From contig CAZDBA010000131.1 in NCBI GenBank assembly GCA_964503615.1, forward strand, positions 1 through 13,573: a DNA stretch of 13,573 nucleotides. Direction: 5' to 3'. Each line of letters opens with the position of its first letter. The first letter of the stretch is position 1. Position numbers and translations under genes: made by a program. The stretch comes from CAZDBA01 sp964503615. GTDB lineage: Bacteria; Planctomycetota; Planctomycetia; Pirellulales; Pirellulaceae. Shown here piece by piece: positions 6,027 to 13,436 of this stretch. The notes below the pieces were generated by a model. That model did no database searches and had not been told where the DNA came from. It saw only the letters and a list, made by a program, of their open reading frames with translations.

Positions 6027-9000
6027 ATGACAATTCTGAGACTGGTGCTTTTTGCAATCGCGATGAGTGGATTTTCTTCCGCTGTCATGGCGCAAAAAGT
6101 CGAACTCAATTCTGGCGATACCGTCTGTTATATCGGCAACACTCTGGCTGACCGTATGCAACACCACGGGTGGTTGGAGACATACATTCATGCCACGTTG
6201 CCCGAACATAATTTGACGTTTCGCAATCTCGGTTTTTCTGGTGACGAACTGACTACCCGTCCCCGCTCTGCTGAGTTTGGTTCCGCCGACCAGTGGTTGA
6301 GCAAGTGCAAAGCAGATGTCGTCTTTGCATTCTTTGGATACAACGAAGCGTTGAATGGCCCGCAGAACCTGGATCGTTTTCGCAAAGATCTCAGATCGCA
6401 GATCGATTCGATGCGCCGCCAAAAGTACAACGATGAATCCCCGCCCCGCTTGGTTTTCTTCACGCCGATCGGCCATGAAAATTTGAAAAGCCCGCATCTC
6501 CCGGACGGCGCGGAGAACAACGCCAACTTGCAAGCCTACTCTGCGGCGATGCAAGAAGTTTGCAAGGAGAAAGAGGTTCCCTGCTTCGACCTGTTCAATC
6601 TGTCGGGGCGACTTTACCAAACCACCAAAGAACCTTTGACGATGAACGGAGTCCACCTGTTGGATGCCGGAAATAAAACACTGGCGCAGCAGTTGATTCC
6701 ACTGATGTTTCCTGGCCGAACGGCTCCAGCGGACGACGCGATTGCAGAGTTGCGTCAATCGGTTCTGGACAAAAACTACTACTGGTTTTCACGATACCGA
6801 GTCGTAGATGGTTACAACGTATTTGGAGGTCGGAGCAAACTGGAATGGTTTGGTCAATCTAACGCTGACGTTATGAAGCGGGAGATGGAGATCTTTGACG
6901 TGATGACGGCTAACCGAGACAAAAAAGTTTGGGCGACAGCGCGGGGCGAAGCCTACACCGTCCAGGATGACAACCTTCCCGAAGAATTGGTGGTCAAGCC
7001 AAACAAGGTCGGGCCTTTGGAGAATGGGGCGTTTCCGTATTTGGGTGGCGAAGAAGCGATCGACAAAATGACGCTCTACTCAGGCACTAAAGTAAATCTG
7101 TTCGCTTCCGAGGAACAGTTTCCCCGCTTGATCAATCCGGTGCAGATGTCGTTTGATACCGATAGCCGGTTGTGGGTCAGTGTTTGGGAATCGTATCCAC
7201 ACTGGAATCCGACCAAACCGCGAAAAGATGCGATTTTGATTTTTCCGGATGAGGACGGAGACGGCAAAGCGGACGAATGCAAAGTCTTTGCGGACGAACT
7301 GAACAGCATTACCGGATTCGAACTTTGGGGTGGCGGAGTTTTGGTCGCCGCGCCGCCTGAACTTTGGTTTTTAAAAGACACCGATGGGGATGATAAAGCC
7401 GATTTCAAGCTGCGCGTGTTGCAAGGGATTTCCTCAGCCGATTCACATCATTCTGCCAACGCGATGGTAATCGGACCAGACGGTTGGCTTTACTTTTCGC
7501 GCGGTGTTTTTAACGTCGCCAACTTTGAAACGCCCACGCAGACTTTACGTAGTGGCCAGACAGGTGTGTATCGATTCAATCCGCGAACCTACGAGGTCGA
7601 GTTCCATTTTCCGATCGGCCCCAATCCGCATGGCGACTCGTTTGACCGTTGGGGGTATCAGTTTGCAAACGATGGAACGGGCGGGTCCGGTTGCTATATC
7701 AATATTGGTAAGGGTGAGTCAAACAAACGATGGTTCCAGCAACGGGTGCGCCCGGTTCCCTCCAACGGAATCCTCTCCAGCAGCCATTTTCCTGAAGAGA
7801 TGGATGGAAACTTTCTGATCAGTAACGCGATCGGTTTTCTGGGAGTCTTGCAGCTAAAAACGTCGTACGACGGAGCCGATATCTCTGGCGAGGAAACGGA
7901 CCCGCTGGTTTTTTCAGACGATCCGAACTTTCGTCCCAGCGATCTGGAGGTAGGTGGCGACGGCGCATTGTACATCGCCGATTGGCACAACACTTTGATC
8001 GGTCACATGCAACACAACATGCGTGATCCCAACCGGGACGCGCAGCACGGTCGTATCTACCGAATGACATACGAAGGACGGCCTTTGGTGAAACCTCCGA
8101 AGATGAAAGGGAAGCCGATTGCCGAAGTCGTGCAGAACTTTTTCTCCAGAGAGAACTCAACGCGTTACCGCGCTCGTTTGGAACTGAGTGGTCGACCGAC
8201 CGACGAGGTTGTTGCGGCACTCAAGGAGTTTACTGCCAGTCTGAACCCGAAGAATGCGCCAAAAGAACGAGACGAAGCCCAAGCGTTGTTGGAATCGCTG
8301 TGGACTTTTGAAGAGCATCGGATCCCCAACATGCCGCTGGTCGAGAGAGTCTTTTTGGCGGATGAACCGCGCGTTCGAGCTGCGGCCATTCGCTCACTTG
8401 GTCATTGGGCAGGTAAAGTTTCGAACTGGCAAGCGACGTTGTCAAAGGCGGCCAAGGACGATTCCGCTTTGGTCCGCGCCGAGGCGGTAAAGGCCGCAGT
8501 TGATTTTATTCCGATCGACGAGATGGCCGTTGCCGAAGTGATCTTTGAAGCAAGTGCCAGGCGATTGGACGATGAAATGTCGGTCGTTTTGGCGTACGCA
8601 GAAAAACAGATCGATGTAAAGAAACTGGTTCGCCGCTCGCTCGCTGATGGGACTCCTTTACCGGCTTCGGCTCGAGATTATTTGATTCAAACGGGAGCTC
8701 CGGCCGACCTCGAAAAACTGGGCGAGGCAGAAGATGTGCACCGCGCGATGCTGACTCAAGTTGATGCGAACGATTATCAGTTGCAACAGGCGTTGAAAGG
8801 GTTGGCGAGTAAGACCGGAAGACCTGCTGCTGAAGTTTTGTTGGCTGCGATCGACTTGGAAACAAAAAAGGACGCAAGTAACGTCGCCAAATTAGGAGGA
8901 CTATTGGCCAAGATGCCTCCGGCTGAGTTAAAACCGGTCGTCGAGAAAGTCAAAGATCTCGCGATTAATGGATCCAGTCAGGTAGATCGTTCGATTGGCT

Positions 9001-10895
9001 ACGTCGGTTGGGCTTCGGCAGCAGACACAAAAGAGGTGTTCTTGAGCGCTTGCCAATCCAAACCACAGTTGCGAGATTTTCTGACCGCTGTTCCGCAGAT
9101 GAACGAAGCTGTCCAGAAGCAGTTGTACTCTTCGATGACATCGCTGGTGACCGACTTGCCAAACGGAATGGAGCCGGAATCGTTAGATCAACAACAAGGC
9201 ATCGAAGTCGCTTACGCTTCTCCAACCGCAAAATCACGCTTTACGAAAGTCGTGTCTAAATTCGAAATCACAATTCCGCCGGGCGGTGATGCAGAGAATT
9301 TCACCAATACCTTTACGGGTTCATTGATTGTAGCCAACGGCGGAAAACATCGGTTCTATCTTCGTTCTAACGGTATCGCCAAATTGTTTATCGATGACAA
9401 ATTGGTCGTTACGAACAAAGCAAGGAGAAAAAGGACAGAGCGAAGCAAGCAAATTGATTTGGCGCAGGGGTCCCACTCAATTCGATTGGTTTACACCCAA
9501 ACCAAAGGAAAAGCTCTGTTGGAAGTCAACTGGCGTGGGCAAAAGCTTGCGCATCAGAGAATCGCGGGTGAACAATTGATACTGCCCGCTGGCGAGTCGA
9601 TTCACGATTTGGCTATTCAAGCGATGGCGTCGATTCAAGGTAATGAAAAGGACAAGTTCAACAGGTGGGTCGCTTCGATCGCTGCCGGTCGCAATCAGAA
9701 GGCGGCGATTGATGCTCTCAACACGTTGCCGGCCACAGCCTACGATTCGAAAGAGGTCAAGCCGCTTGTCGACAAGGTGATCGGTTACCTCTCCGAGATG
9801 CCTGCACGACTTAGAACGAGCCCATCGGCGACGACCGCAATGAGCTTGGCAGATAAACTTGGGCAGACGCTTTCCGCTGAGGAATCGGCAGCGATTAAAA
9901 AGCGGCTAGAGAACCTCGACATTCGAGTAATCGCCTTGGGCACCGTTTCGCACCGCATGATTTACGACAAGCCCATGATTGTTGTACAGGCTGGTAAACC
10001 GGTCGAGTTTCGGTTTTCCAACACGGACAGCATGCCTCATAACTTCGCCATTGCGACACCGGGTTCGTTGGAGACGGTCGGCGTGTTGGGTGAGACGACA
10101 GCTCGTGATGCCGATGCAGAGGCGCGAGGTTTCGTGCCGACTTCGGGCGAAATTCTGGTCGGTAGTAAACTGCTCAAACCGGGCGAATCTCAAGCGATCA
10201 GTTTTGACGTTCCCAAAGAACCAGGAGTCTATCCGTACGTTTGCACCTACCCCGGACACTGGAGGCGCATGTTCGGAGCTTTGTATGTAGTGCCGGACTT
10301 TGAAAGTTACAAAGCGAATCCTCAAGCGTATTTGGCTAGCCTCGATTTGCCGATCAAAGATGAATTGTTGGCTAAGCCCAAGGGCGAGCCCAAAAAGTTC
10401 GAAGAGTTTGTCGATGACATCAAAAACTTGCGAGACCGAAACTACATGGTTGGTCGCGCGGCGTTTACATCAGCCAACTGTATTGGTTGCCATCAGTTCA
10501 ACGGACAAGGCCAGAACTTTGGTCCCGATCTGAGCAAGCTGGTCGAGGAGCGTCGAACACCTGAGCATATTCTGCGCAGTATTTTACTGCCCTCCGAAGC
10601 GATTGACGAGAACTATGAGTCGACAAAGTTCCTTTTGGAAACCGGAGATACTGTCGTAGGTATGATTACTGAAGAGGACGAAAATGTGATTCGAGTCGTT
10701 GTCGATCCATTGTTAAAAGATAGTGTGACCGAAATTGACCGAGATTCGATTGAGGAGAGCAAGCGTTCCGAGCTAAGCCCGATGCCTGAAGGACTGGTCG
10801 ACAATCTATCAAAAGAAGAAATCCTTGACTTGATCGCTTACATCAAATCGGGCGGAGATCCTGAGAACGAGATCTTTACAGAGCATGGTCATTAG
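6027..10895 (+). CDS. Giant secreted redox protein: SGNH-like, PVC dehydrogenase propeller, HEAT-like, PA14, cupredoxin, cytochrome c
   Basis: This 1622-residue protein opens with a signal peptide (TILRLVLFAIAMSGFSSAVMA). Residues ~25-230 are SGNH-hydrolase-like, but block I reads GNTL (37-40) instead of GDSL and the last block NGVH (207-210) instead of DxxH. Residues ~340-690 match the planctomycete/Verrucomicrobia membrane-bound dehydrogenase domain, a propeller related to sugar dehydrogenases. It has Ca-type loops DEDGDGKAD (408-416) and DTDGDDKAD (451-459), and an ending in RDPNRDAQHGRIYRM. Residues ~700-1040 are HEAT-like helices and ~1054-1188 a PA14-like beta module. Residues ~1297-1424 are a cupredoxin with a type 1 Cu site: His1338, Cys1406, His1411, Met1415 (CTYPGHWRRM). 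Residues ~1430-1622 are the planctomycete haem-binding domain, with Cys1485-x2-Cys1488-His1489 and a possible axial Met1586. The start has AGCAGG at good spacing. It probably oxidises a substrate outside the cytoplasm and relays electrons; the substrate is unknown. Confidence 0.93.
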   Translation: MTILRLVLFAIAMSGFSSAVMAQKVELNSGDTVCYIGNTLADRMQHHGWLETYIHATLPEHNLTFRNLGFSGDELTTRPRSAEFGSADQWLSKCKADVVFAFFGYNEALNGPQNLDRFRKDLRSQIDSMRRQKYNDESPPRLVFFTPIGHENLKSPHLPDGAENNANLQAYSAAMQEVCKEKEVPCFDLFNLSGRLYQTTKEPLTMNGVHLLDAGNKTLAQQLIPLMFPGRTAPADDAIAELRQSVLDKNYYWFSRYRVVDGYNVFGGRSKLEWFGQSNADVMKREMEIFDVMTANRDKKVWATARGEAYTVQDDNLPEELVVKPNKVGPLENGAFPYLGGEEAIDKMTLYSGTKVNLFASEEQFPRLINPVQMSFDTDSRLWVSVWESYPHWNPTKPRKDAILIFPDEDGDGKADECKVFADELNSITGFELWGGGVLVAAPPELWFLKDTDGDDKADFKLRVLQGISSADSHHSANAMVIGPDGWLYFSRGVFNVANFETPTQTLRSGQTGVYRFNPRTYEVEFHFPIGPNPHGDSFDRWGYQFANDGTGGSGCYINIGKGESNKRWFQQRVRPVPSNGILSSSHFPEEMDGNFLISNAIGFLGVLQLKTSYDGADISGEETDPLVFSDDPNFRPSDLEVGGDGALYIADWHNTLIGHMQHNMRDPNRDAQHGRIYRMTYEGRPLVKPPKMKGKPIAEVVQNFFSRENSTRYRARLELSGRPTDEVVAALKEFTASLNPKNAPKERDEAQALLESLWTFEEHRIPNMPLVERVFLADEPRVRAAAIRSLGHWAGKVSNWQATLSKAAKDDSALVRAEAVKAAVDFIPIDEMAVAEVIFEASARRLDDEMSVVLAYAEKQIDVKKLVRRSLADGTPLPASARDYLIQTGAPADLEKLGEAEDVHRAMLTQVDANDYQLQQALKGLASKTGRPAAEVLLAAIDLETKKDASNVAKLGGLLAKMPPAELKPVVEKVKDLAINGSSQVDRSIGYVGWASAADTKEVFLSACQSKPQLRDFLTAVPQMNEAVQKQLYSSMTSLVTDLPNGMEPESLDQQQGIEVAYASPTAKSRFTKVVSKFEITIPPGGDAENFTNTFTGSLIVANGGKHRFYLRSNGIAKLFIDDKLVVTNKARRKRTERSKQIDLAQGSHSIRLVYTQTKGKALLEVNWRGQKLAHQRIAGEQLILPAGESIHDLAIQAMASIQGNEKDKFNRWVASIAAGRNQKAAIDALNTLPATAYDSKEVKPLVDKVIGYLSEMPARLRTSPSATTAMSLADKLGQTLSAEESAAIKKRLENLDIRVIALGTVSHRMIYDKPMIVVQAGKPVEFRFSNTDSMPHNFAIATPGSLETVGVLGETTARDADAEARGFVPTSGEILVGSKLLKPGESQAISFDVPKEPGVYPYVCTYPGHWRRMFGALYVVPDFESYKANPQAYLASLDLPIKDELLAKPKGEPKKFEEFVDDIKNLRDRNYMVGRAAFTSANCIGCHQFNGQGQNFGPDLSKLVEERRTPEHILRSILLPSEAIDENYESTKFLLETGDTVVGMITEEDENVIRVVVDPLLKDSVTEIDRDSIEESKRSELSPMPEGLVDNLSKEEILDLIAYIKSGGDPENEIFTEHGH

Positions 10896-10920
10896 GGGAT
10901 TTTTGTTGGAAAGGAACCGT

Positions 10921-10960
10921 AGCCTAAGGGAATATCCCTTCGGCAATCATTTTCGCCGGT
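10921..10960. terminator. Hairpins downstream of the redox gene, possible terminator
   Basis: AAGGGA (10926-10931) and TCCCTT (10935-10940) form a perfect 6-pair stem with a 3-base loop. It is followed at once by CGGC (10941-10944) and GCCG (10955-10958) around a 10-base A/T-rich loop. The pair sits 30 bases after the stop codon. There is no T run behind either stem, so termination or 3' end stabilisation is inferred from position only. Confidence 0.35.
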
Positions 10961-11077
10961 CATGTCAGGCACAGCCTAGACCTACGCGCAAGGTTCGACT
11001 TTTCCTCGCTAACGCGTCGGGTTTCCAATAAGATTACAGGTATTCGTAGTTCGAATCGAAAACAATAGCAGTGTCCC

Positions 11078-12382
11078 ATGACCAAAACCAACAGTCAGGA
11101 ACTTTATCGGCAAGCCTGTCAGGTGCTTCCTGGAGGGATCAGTAGGAACACAATCTTCCGCCGTCCCAACCCTGACTACGCGGCCAGTGGCAAAGGTTGT
11201 CGAGTTACCGACGTTGACGGACGTGAGCGAATCGATTTTGCCAACAATATGTGTTCGCTTATCCACGGTCATGCCCACGCGGCAACGATAGCGGCTGTTT
11301 CAGCTCAATTGCAAAACGGAACCGCTTTTACGATGGCCACCGAAGCCGAATTGCGATTTGCTCAGCACCTGTGCAGTCGCAACCCGTCGTTCGATAAAGT
11401 TCGATTCATGAATAGCGGCACCGAAGCGGTTATGTCAGGGATAAAACTGGCTCGGGCGATCACGGGCTGTCCAAAAATCGCCAAAACAGAAGGCGCCTAC
11501 CATGGTACCTACGATTACGCGGAAGTAAGCCAGACAGCACGCCCGGAAAATTGGGGCGACCGCGATCAGCCCAGCCCAGTGCCTGTCGCGATGGGCACGC
11601 CGACAGGAGCATTGAACGATGTTGTCATTTTTCCGTTCAATGATATCCCGCGTACGCTCGCGTTGCTGGATGCTAACAAAGATGAACTTGCCTGCGTGTT
11701 ACTTGATTTGTTACCGCATCGAGTCGGATTGATGCCCGCACAAATGGATTTCATTCGGGCGCTGCGAAAGTGGACAACGGAAAACAAAAAGCTATTGATC
11801 TTCGATGAAGTCATTACGTTTCGAATGAGCTATGGCGGAGCCGCGGAATGGTTTGACGAATCGGCTGATTTGACAGCGATGGGCAAAATTATCGGCGGCG
11901 GATTCCCAGTGGGCGCTTTGGCTGGAAAAGACGAATTCATGTCCGCCATGGACCCATCAGGCAGCACGCTGCCACTGCCGCATTCAGGTACCTTTTCGGC
12001 TAACCCAATTACAATGACGGCTGGCTTGGCCGCAATGCAGGATTTTGATCAGGCCGCAGTCATGCGCCTGAATGAGCTGGGCGAATACGCGCGGCAACAG
12101 ATTAATTCGGCCATCACCAACGCAAAAGTCGTCGCCAGCGTCACGGGGGCTGGCTCGATGTTTCGGCTTCACTTGCGAGAAACCGCGCCAACCGAATATC
12201 GGAGTACCTTTCAAGATGCCCAGGAAGTCACCAAGATCAAACAGCTGGTACAGTTTCTGTACGACCAAGGGTTTATGATGATCAACACCTGCTCGGCAGC
12301 TTTGTCCACGGCAATGAACGAGGCGGAAATTGACCTGCTGGCCGAATCGGTTGAGCAAGGATTACGAACCCTGGGGCAATAA
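11078..12382 (+). CDS. Class III PLP aminotransferase, glutamate-1-semialdehyde aminomutase-like
   Basis: This 434-residue cytoplasmic PLP enzyme is about the length of HemL proteins. The fold markers are in order: LPGGISRNT near the N-terminus, the substrate/PLP loop MNSGTEAVMSGIKLAR (111-126), YHGTYDY, the ring-nitrogen Asp243 in LIFDEVITFR, and the Schiff-base Lys270 in MGKIIGGGFPVGALAGK, followed by HSGTFSANPITMTAG. These fit the HemL branch of class III aminotransferases, which intramolecularly move an amino group from glutamate-1-semialdehyde to 5-aminolevulinate. However, several bacterial paralogs with other amino donors share these motifs, and no haem-biosynthesis gene adjoins. I therefore leave the symbol blank. 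The ATG at 11078 has no Shine-Dalgarno site; this start fits the family's N-terminus. No signal peptide is present, unlike its plus-strand neighbours, so it is probably functionally separate from them. Confidence 0.85.
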   Translation: MTKTNSQELYRQACQVLPGGISRNTIFRRPNPDYAASGKGCRVTDVDGRERIDFANNMCSLIHGHAHAATIAAVSAQLQNGTAFTMATEAELRFAQHLCSRNPSFDKVRFMNSGTEAVMSGIKLARAITGCPKIAKTEGAYHGTYDYAEVSQTARPENWGDRDQPSPVPVAMGTPTGALNDVVIFPFNDIPRTLALLDANKDELACVLLDLLPHRVGLMPAQMDFIRALRKWTTENKKLLIFDEVITFRMSYGGAAEWFDESADLTAMGKIIGGGFPVGALAGKDEFMSAMDPSGSTLPLPHSGTFSANPITMTAGLAAMQDFDQAAVMRLNELGEYARQQINSAITNAKVVASVTGAGSMFRLHLRETAPTEYRSTFQDAQEVTKIKQLVQFLYDQGFMMINTCSAALSTAMNEAEIDLLAESVEQGLRTLGQ

Positions 12383-12409
12383 GTCTACGACACTTCCGCT
12401 TTCCTTGGG

Positions 12410-12438
12410 TTGACATAGCTTCCTGCTAAACAGATTAT
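12410..12438 (+). promoter_or_regulatory. Predicted sigma-70 promoter for the small lipoprotein gene
   Basis: A perfect -35 hexamer TTGACA (12410-12415) is followed after 17 bases by GATTAT (12433-12438), four of six to consensus; TATAAA at 12436-12441 is an alternative with a longer spacer. It lies in the gap after the aminotransferase, leaving a leader of about 130 bases before the GTG at 12575. This is the best promoter match I found in the window. Confidence 0.45.
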
Positions 12439-12456
12439 AAATTCAGCCGGTGTCCA

Positions 12457-12466
12457 CCAGTACTGG
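12457..12466. promoter_or_regulatory. 10-base palindrome just downstream of the predicted promoter
   Basis: CCAGTACTGG is a perfect palindrome about 18 bases after the -10 element, so roughly at +12 of the predicted transcript. This is a position where a repressor could bind. Palindromes of this length can arise by chance, so an operator role is only a suggestion. Confidence 0.25.
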
Positions 12467-12574
12467 GCTAACGCACTGTCAGCAATTCAGGCAACCGTTA
12501 TGTGGATTCTGAAAGATGGTATCCAAGTGTAAATAACAAAACTAGAACTTTTTCTCGTAAAAAACCCCGGGAAT

Positions 12575-13024
12575 GTGATTGTGAATTTGAATCTCCTGAG
12601 TCCACGCTCGATCCACATATTAGTGGCTATTCTGGCAAGTAGTTCTTTCATGGCTCTGCCATCTTGCAAACGCGCTCAAATCAGCAGTATGGAAATAGAA
12701 AAAGACACAATTGTTCGATTGGATGGCGTATTCAATCAAGCGTTTACCTGTGGGAAAAATGAAGCGATTAAGGTCTATTCGATTGTAAATCAAACAGTCA
12801 GTCAAAAAGAGAGTCAGCCCGCGTCGAATTATTACGAACCTGATTTCAACAGTTTGATATTTAAGGGTGCAGAAGGATCAACATTGCTTTCAGTTTACGT
12901 GTCAAATACGATGCCAAGGCTGGTTGTAGTTAACAATAGACAAATATCTATCAACGAACAAGAATGGGAGCTCATAGCCCAAACAATTGCTGACATAAAA
13001 GAATCACCTCCTGAAAGCAGATAA
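12575..13024 (+). CDS. Small probable lipoprotein of unknown function
   Basis: The frame starts with GTG at 12575 (or GTG at 12581, which has better spacing to the GGGA just upstream). The ATG at 12573 is followed at once by a stop in its own frame. The product is about 149 residues. It opens with a hydrophobic export signal (SIHILVAILASSSFMALPSC) with a candidate lipid-anchor Cys31, although Pro at -2 is not ideal for a lipobox. The mature part mixes charged and hydrophobic residues normally (for example EWELIAQTIADIKE) and has one further Cys (in FTCGKNEAIKV). I do not recognise the family. The stretch is more A+T-rich than the genes to its left, which suggests acquired DNA. A good promoter match lies upstream. 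Confidence 0.55.
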   Translation: MIVNLNLLSPRSIHILVAILASSSFMALPSCKRAQISSMEIEKDTIVRLDGVFNQAFTCGKNEAIKVYSIVNQTVSQKESQPASNYYEPDFNSLIFKGAEGSTLLSVYVSNTMPRLVVVNNRQISINEQEWELIAQTIADIKESPPESR

Positions 13025-13044
13025 GGAATGAAAAAAAACGGATC

Positions 13045-13058
13045 AAAGGGGTCAGGGA
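13045..13058 (+). repeat. GGGGTCAGG motif, possibly from a mobile-element-associated repeat
   Basis: The stretch AAAGGGGTCAGGGA resembles, from memory, the AAAGGGGTCAGG-type sequences that recur beside REP-associated (IS200-like) tyrosine transposases in many genomes. There is no transposase in the window, and a single short motif cannot establish this. Confidence 0.25.
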
Positions 13059-13087
13059 GTGCCGGGATAAAATCGGCTTGGGATAGA

Positions 13088-13339
13088 ATGAAAGTTTCTC
13101 ACGAAGAAGTTTTAGCCAATCACTTCGGCCTCCAGCGGAGGCGCGGTATCGGTGACGATGCTGCGTTGAGCGTCCGTGCGGAGGGCAACGTAGGCCAGCT
13201 ATTGAGCTCCGAAATCCTCACTTTCGCGTGCCGATCTTATCCTGTCAGGGAGAAGGCAAAATCACGGTCACCGCTTTTGGCAAGGTGGCTGATGGACGCG
13301 GTGGGGACAGGCCAAGGTAAGGGCCCCGGATTCCGTTAA
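13088..13339 (+). pseudogene. Leader-like remnant of a group II intron reverse-transcriptase locus
   Basis: The reading frame is open from 13028, but the recognisable part starts at the ATG at 13088. It reads MKVSHEEVLANHFGLQRRRG, then ALSVRAEGNVGQLLSSEI and later GQGKGPGFR. This pattern (MK-S-E--ANH-G, then A-G-VGQLLSSEI) matches, from memory, the short peptides or N-terminal extensions that precede group II intron reverse transcriptases in planctomycetes and other bacteria. Here the frame stops at 13337-13339 and no reverse transcriptase follows, so it looks like a decayed fragment, or a structured intron RNA that happens to be open. The composition (many Arg/Gly/Ser) fits RNA-like DNA more than a folded protein. 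A perfect hairpin at 13128-13142 lies inside it. The 20 codons from 13028 are probably not part of it. Confidence 0.4.
13128..13142. other. Perfect short hairpin inside the intron-like remnant
   Basis: GCCTCC (13128-13133) and GGAGGC (13137-13142) are perfectly complementary around a 3-base loop AGC. A strong G+C stem within the intron-like segment supports the view that the DNA may encode a folded RNA rather than a protein. Confidence 0.4.
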
Positions 13340-13343
13340 GTTA

Positions 13344-13402
13344 CGCTAAACTACTGTTTAGCGGTGAATGCCAGGGTGGCTACCGGCATTGTCATCGACA
13401 AT
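13344..13402. other. Cluster of three hairpins between a remnant and a convergent gene
   Basis: CGCTAAAC/GTTTAGCG (13344-13351 with 13356-13363) is a perfect 8-pair stem with a 4-base loop. AATGCC/GGCATT (13367-13372 with 13385-13390) encloses a further GGT/ACC pair. ATTGTC/GACAAT (13388-13393 with 13397-13402) is a perfect 6-pair stem with a 3-base loop. The last lies 35 bases past the minus-strand stop at 13437. No T tract accompanies any of them, so these are not textbook terminators. They may be 3' structures of the right-hand gene or the remains of a structured mobile RNA. Confidence 0.5.
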
Positions 13403-13436
13403 ACACTTTCTGAGCATCCAAAGTGCCGAACATGAA

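Noticed and set aside
5967..6758. 263-codon minus-strand frame
   Set aside because: It overlaps the start of the redox gene, whose domains are clear; its composition is that of an antisense frame.
13176..13180. GTGCG as a possible 5' end of a group II intron
   Set aside because: Five bases occur often by chance, and no domain V-like catalytic hairpin was found downstream.
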